Assembly (NCBI RefSeq): GCF_017980685.1
Contig: NZ_JACXXO010000020.1
Span: forward strand, 40,347-104,346
Length of the DNA: 64,000 bases
Direction of reading: 5' to 3'
Source: Pseudomonas iridis
Lineage (GTDB): Bacteria > Pseudomonadota > Gammaproteobacteria > Pseudomonadales > Pseudomonadaceae
Positions 61,274 through 64,000 of the stretch are shown here, piece after piece. The position numbers and the translations under genes are program-made. The notes under the pieces were generated by a model that worked only from the letters and a program-made list of their open reading frames with translations, did not search any database and was not told where the DNA came from. The first letter of the stretch is position 1. The number at the start of each line of letters is the position of its first letter.

Positions 61274-62089
61274 TTAGATAACCGGAGAAAGACCACCGTC
61301 AATACGTAAATTGACCCCGGTTATGTACCCGGCAACCGGGCTTGCCAGAAACGCGACGGCGGCCGCGATCTCGTCAAGACGACCGACTCTGCCGAGAGGA
61401 ACCTGAGCAAACATCGGCAGGACCGCTCGCTCGACTTCTTCCCATGGCGCGTCTTTACTCGCCAAGCCACGTTCCTCGGCGACCTCACGAAACCGAGCAT
61501 CAAGGGTGGCACTGTGTATCGTGCCGGGAGAGATGGCGTTGACCGTTATCCCCTCTGCGGCGACAGCTTTCGCCATGGAAGCGGTCATTGCGTTCAAAGC
61601 GGCTTTGGCCGCGGAATAGTCAGGCGCAGTGGGCGGCGGCATCGTTGCAGCCAGACTGGAGATGTTGATGACTCGTCCCCATCGCGCTTCCTGCATCCTG
61701 GGCAGTAGGCGCGTGGTAACACGTAGGGCTGCGAGAACATTTCGATCATAGGCAGCTGCCCAGGTATCGGGCTGTGTGAGGCTCCAGGAGTCTTTCGTGC
61801 CCCCTGAGCCGCCGGCATTATTGACCACAATGTCGATAGGACCCGCGAGCTTTTCCGCGGTGTCGACAAGTTGCCGGACTTGGTCATCTTCCGTCAGATC
61901 ACCCACGACCACAAAGGCACTGCCGCCCAGCTTAATAATGTCCTTGGCCACTCGTTCTGCCTGAGTTCTATCGCGACCGTGAACGATGACGACTGCATTC
62001 TCAAGCGCGAGCTTTCTGGCGATCGCTTCGCCAATGCCTTTGCTGCTACCGGTGACCAACGCTTTCTTGCCACCTAATTGCAAGTCCAT
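61274..62089 (-). CDS. SDR family oxidoreductase
   Basis: A 271-residue short-chain dehydrogenase. TGSSKGIGEAIARKLALENA is the cofactor loop, VVNNAGGSGG the structural motif, INISSLAATMPPP supplies the Ser, and YSAAKAALNAM the Tyr-Lys. VIVHGRDR suggests NADP. The end, TGVNLRIDGGLSPVI, is typical. It is divergent from an HxlR-type regulator across only 48 bp, the common layout for an HxlR-controlled oxidoreductase. Confidence 0.9.
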   Translation of the reverse strand: MDLQLGGKKALVTGSSKGIGEAIARKLALENAVVIVHGRDRTQAERVAKDIIKLGGSAFVVVGDLTEDDQVRQLVDTAEKLAGPIDIVVNNAGGSGGTKDSWSLTQPDTWAAAYDRNVLAALRVTTRLLPRMQEARWGRVINISSLAATMPPPTAPDYSAAKAALNAMTASMAKAVAAEGITVNAISPGTIHSATLDARFREVAEERGLASKDAPWEEVERAVLPMFAQVPLGRVGRLDEIAAAVAFLASPVAGYITGVNLRIDGGLSPVI

Positions 62090-62137
62090 GTACCCACCTC
62101 CTATTCACGTATTATCAACGTCGCAAGGTAAATAGAG

Positions 62138-62542
62138 ATGATGGATGAAACCAGTACGCACTTTTATGTGCCTATCAGTCAGGAACAACGTGAGATTTGT
62201 CTTGGGCCTGAGGGATCGACCTGGCACGTGGCTCGGGTGATTAGAATGATCCAGAGTCGATGGAAACTACCGATTCTGTTCAGGCTCTACGCGGACCCAT
62301 CGATTCGCACACTGCAATTGAAGCGCGACCTGCCAGGCGTCTCGCAGAAGATGCTGACGGCCCATCTTCGCGAACTGGCCAGAGACGGCTTGATCGAGCG
62401 AATCGATTTCGGTGAAAAGCCTCTGCGTGTCGAGTATCAGATGTCACCAATGGGGCGCCAGCTTCTTCCTGTTCTGATTGCAGCGCGCAGATTTTCGACA
62501 AGCCATCCACCCGAGGCGGAAGATTCGTCAGAGGAGATTTGA
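62138..62542 (+). CDS. HxlR family transcriptional regulator
   Basis: A 134-residue winged-helix protein. The HxlR signature runs through MIQSRWKLPILFRLYADPSI, LQLKRDLPGVSQKMLTAHLR, ELARDGLIERIDFG and YQMSPMGRQLLPVL. Members often sense quinones or electrophiles and control a neighbouring reductase, here probably the divergent SDR. Two ATG codons in a row (62138, 62141) make the exact start uncertain. Confidence 0.88.
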   Translation: MMDETSTHFYVPISQEQREICLGPEGSTWHVARVIRMIQSRWKLPILFRLYADPSIRTLQLKRDLPGVSQKMLTAHLRELARDGLIERIDFGEKPLRVEYQMSPMGRQLLPVLIAARRFSTSHPPEAEDSSEEI

Positions 62543-62599
62543 ACATCCGGGCTTAGGCGGGATCGGCGGAAGTGGTCACACAGCTGTTTTGAACGAGCC

Positions 62600-62947
62600 T
62601 TCTCAACGTTTTTTTTCAACCAATGGCGGGTTACCAGCGTCGAAGGTTTATTCGATGCGCTGGAAAACTGGACGCTGATCGAGGGGGCTCGCGGTTGCCT
62701 CTTTCTGAGGGCGTATAGCGAAACTGGCGGAAACGTAGCCGATGTAGCGCAAGCCGTTTCCGCCTATAGAACGCAACTGCGTGAACAGATCGAGAATGTC
62801 GTCACCCATCAAATCGGCGCCGCCGATGATGATCTCGTAGAGCAGATTCTTGTGCTGTTCGAAGGCGCGACTTCGACCTCTACTTATCGTGGCCCCAGCG
62901 CCATATCCACGGCGCGCTATAGCTGCTGTGATAATGGATCGGACTGA
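62600..62947 (+). pseudogene. TetR regulator remnant, C-terminal domain only
   Basis: In the frame following the HxlR stop there is a TetR_C-like segment: VEGLFDALENWTLIEGARGC then LFLRAYSETG, RTQLREQIENVVTHQIGAAD and LVEQILVLFEGATSTS. This matches the ligand-domain order seen in the intact TetR at 1069-1632 (FRGCAFINTSGETG). No HTH precedes it and the frame ends in unrelated residues at 62947, so both ends are lost. Confidence 0.6.
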
Positions 62948-62999
62948 TCGAAAGGAATAAAGCTTCCCGTGTATTCGCCATCAGACGGAACAAGCGCCC

Positions 63000-63120
63000 A
63001 TGAATGTATTGACTGTTTTTTTTGCACCCATTCACAGACAAAACCCAGCCGCGGTCACGAATGCCTTCCACGAACCCTTTCTGGAAGCCGGCCAACACGT
63101 CGAGATGGCGCGCATAACAG
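63000..63120 (+). pseudogene. Flavodoxin-like NAD(P)H quinone oxidoreductase, N-terminal fragment
   Basis: From an ATG near 63000 about 40 residues match the start of Kef-ancillary/NQO1-type reductases: MNVLTVFFAPIHRQNPAAVT, NAFHEPFLEAGQHVEMARI. The normal AHP after the first strand is degraded to FAPI. After this the match ends and the frame runs antisense through the TetR gene. TetR plus such a reductase is a common pair, so this and the fragment at 62600-62947 may come from one locus. Confidence 0.5.
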
Positions 63121-63143
63121 AATCCCGCCATGCGCCCTTTCTA

Positions 63144-63728
63144 TTATTGCTTGATAACCAACCTGTCGATGAGCGGGAGAGTAATCATGCCAAACATCTC
63201 GGGATCGCCGTATGCGCGAGCCGAGAGCATCGCACCATGAACGGTCGCCATAAATGCTTCTGCCTCGGAGCGAGGATCGCCGGACAGCATGAAAATACCT
63301 TGCTTGGCCCCCCGGTCAAGGACGGAAGTGAGCCATGCGGAAAGCGCTAGAAAGTGGGTTCGCACTTCTACCACCACCTCTTTCGGTAACACTGGAATCT
63401 GAGTCGCCAATAATGCGCAGACGCAGTAACTCTTTGTTGCATCGCCTATGCAGGATTGCCAATAGCCCATATAGGCGCGCAGTTGGTCTTCGGGGGCTGG
63501 ACAATGGCGCTCAATTTCGCCAATCCCAGCTTCTGCTTCCTCTCGATACCGCATAACAAGCGTTCGTACAAGATCCACCTTGGTAGGAAAGTGGTGGTGA
63601 ATACTCGCTTTGCGAATACCCACAAACTCGGATATATCCGCATAACTGAAGCCGTTGTACCCACCTGCGATAATGAGCGAGCGGGTACAGTTGAGAATTT
63701 CGTAAAAGGTGTTGGAGTAGTTTGTCAT
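63144..63728 (-). CDS. TetR/AcrR family transcriptional regulator
   Basis: A 194-residue repressor. The HTH is GGYNGFSYADISEFVGIRKA followed by SIHHHFPTKVDLVRTLVMRY. The C-terminal domain has CVCALLATQIPVLPKEVVVE and EAEAFMATVHGAMLSARAYG. Relatives often control electrophile-detoxifying reductases or transferases. The ATG at 63728 lies 9 bp from the operator CCTACCTTCTGGTAGG, so autoregulation is very likely. Two other sites with the same spacing occur at 35669 and 58999. It is intact although surrounded by fragments. Confidence 0.9.
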   Translation of the reverse strand: MTNYSNTFYEILNCTRSLIIAGGYNGFSYADISEFVGIRKASIHHHFPTKVDLVRTLVMRYREEAEAGIGEIERHCPAPEDQLRAYMGYWQSCIGDATKSYCVCALLATQIPVLPKEVVVEVRTHFLALSAWLTSVLDRGAKQGIFMLSGDPRSEAEAFMATVHGAMLSARAYGDPEMFGMITLPLIDRLVIKQ

Positions 63729-63734
63729 GGCCGG

Positions 63735-63763
63735 AACCTACCTTCTGGTAGGCTGAGAGTCAA
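63735..63763 (-). promoter_or_regulatory. Promoter with TetR-type operator (CTAC-N6-GTAG), site 3
   Basis: Minus strand: -35 TTGACT (63763-63758), 17-bp spacer, -10 TAGGTT (63740-63735). CCTACCTTCTGGTAGG (63737-63752) is an inverted repeat with 6-bp arms and 4-bp centre over spacer and -10. Layout is the same as at 58997-59026. Confidence 0.65.
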
Positions 63764-63778
63764 GTATGTCGATTTTTG

Positions 63779-63876
63779 TCAAATGGGCAAGCCCGAGAGA
63801 TGACACATCAGTGGCCAGACATCCATGCGCACGAGGCCCAAGGGCAGGCCAAATTTTTCGGATAGTTTGGGTATTA
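63779..63876 (-). pseudogene. Gene fragment cut by the IS element
   Basis: A minus-strand frame reads PKLSEKFGLPLGLVRMDVWP through LMCHLSGLPI to a stop at 63779 and is interrupted upstream exactly where the IS5-like end begins (63877). It looks like the C-terminal tail of a real protein, but I do not recognise the family. Confidence 0.4.
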
Positions 63877-64000
63877 GGGAAACTCTGAAAAAGGCTTCCA
63901 GATTTGGTGAAATACCCGCCTCACAGGAATCGAACGGTTGAGTCCCGATGAAACAGATGTCCTTCGCCGATGCTGAGTACGCCGGCAAACGTAAGCAGAC
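63877..64000 (+). mobile_element. IS5-family insertion sequence, left end (continues outside)
   Basis: The left terminal repeat appears to start GGGAAACTCTGAAAAAGGC at 63877, preceded by TTAG (63874-63877), which fits the YTAR target of IS5 elements. The transposase starts at 63948. The element continues beyond the window. Confidence 0.7.
63948..64000 (+). CDS. IS5 family transposase, partial (3' end outside window)
   Basis: Only the first 17 codons are present: MKQMSFADAEYAGKRKQT. The MSFxDxEYAGKRKQTR start is the usual N-terminus of IS5-group transposases from Pseudomonas and relatives. Catalytic residues lie outside the window. Confidence 0.8.
   Translation, partial: MKQMSFADAEYAGKRKQ

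Noticed and set aside
63000..63350. The full 116-codon frame starting at 63000
   Set aside because: Only about the first 40 residues resemble a quinone reductase; the rest is antisense to the intact TetR gene, so it was kept only as a fragment.

Overview
The window looks like a chromosome segment of a fluorescens-group Pseudomonas. The evidence is the gene content (efeUOB, pqiBC, a branched-chain acyl-CoA operon, polyamine catabolism, a FecI/FecR/TonB-receptor set), the high GC, and many copies of intergenic REP-like inverted repeats built on GTGGGAGC and CTTCGGCAGC words. No rRNA, tRNA or CRISPR array was seen. All identities come from reading the sequence; no database search was run.

Positions 1-33.8 kb look like ordinary core genome. 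From the left there is a partial SDR, a TetR/DUF1348 pair, pssA, and a Fur-boxed ferrous-iron operon (efeU-efeO-efeB plus a second M75 protein). An AraC regulator then precedes an acyl-CoA synthetase/SDR/thiolase/acyl-CoA dehydrogenase/hydratase operon. Facing it is a second acyl-CoA dehydrogenase plus 3-hydroxyisobutyryl-CoA hydrolase pair. Together they fit isoleucine, valine and short branched acyl-CoA breakdown. After that come an HPP membrane protein, an MFS pump, ugd, a tyrosine recombinase, pqiBC without pqiA, a gamma-glutamyl-polyamine set (oxidase, binding protein, glutamine-synthetase-like ligase, AraC regulator) and a FecI/FecR/TonB-receptor iron-signalling unit. All REP-like elements seen lie left of 27.3 kb.

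From 33.8 kb the character changes: no REPs, several broken genes, mobile-element traces and many local regulators. This part holds a cupin gene under a palindromic operator, and a 5'-truncated tyrosine integrase followed by two coupled unknown ORFs. Next is a molybdoenzyme/cytochrome b/periplasmic protein set beside a CusR/HprR-like two-component system. Its sensor kinase is out of frame because of a 10-bp tandem duplication. There follow a two-domain GNAT protein and a LysR-divergent operon encoding SDR, exporter, SnoaL-like protein and a dehydrogenase-esterase fusion. A CoA-transferase/two crotonase/MHS transporter/LysR operon then diverges from an M19 dipeptidase and a semialdehyde dehydrogenase.

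The right end (57-64 kb) is a patchwork: a frameshifted Cu-Zn sodC, an IS21-like terminal repeat array, and a membrane protein. It continues with a thioesterase-ADH pair, MarR, SDR and HxlR genes, decayed TetR and flavodoxin-like quinone reductase fragments, an intact TetR, and the start of an IS5-family element that cuts another gene.

The observations most worth following are: (1) a 627-residue fusion of a beta-hydroxyacid dehydrogenase to an alpha/beta hydrolase; (2) the 10-bp repeat that breaks the sensor kinase and could be reversible; (3) a shared CTAC-N6-GTAG promoter/operator module at three distant sites, one just upstream of the TetR gene at 63.1 kb; (4) an unassigned CoA-ester catabolic island in which one crotonase paralogue lacks both usual glutamates.
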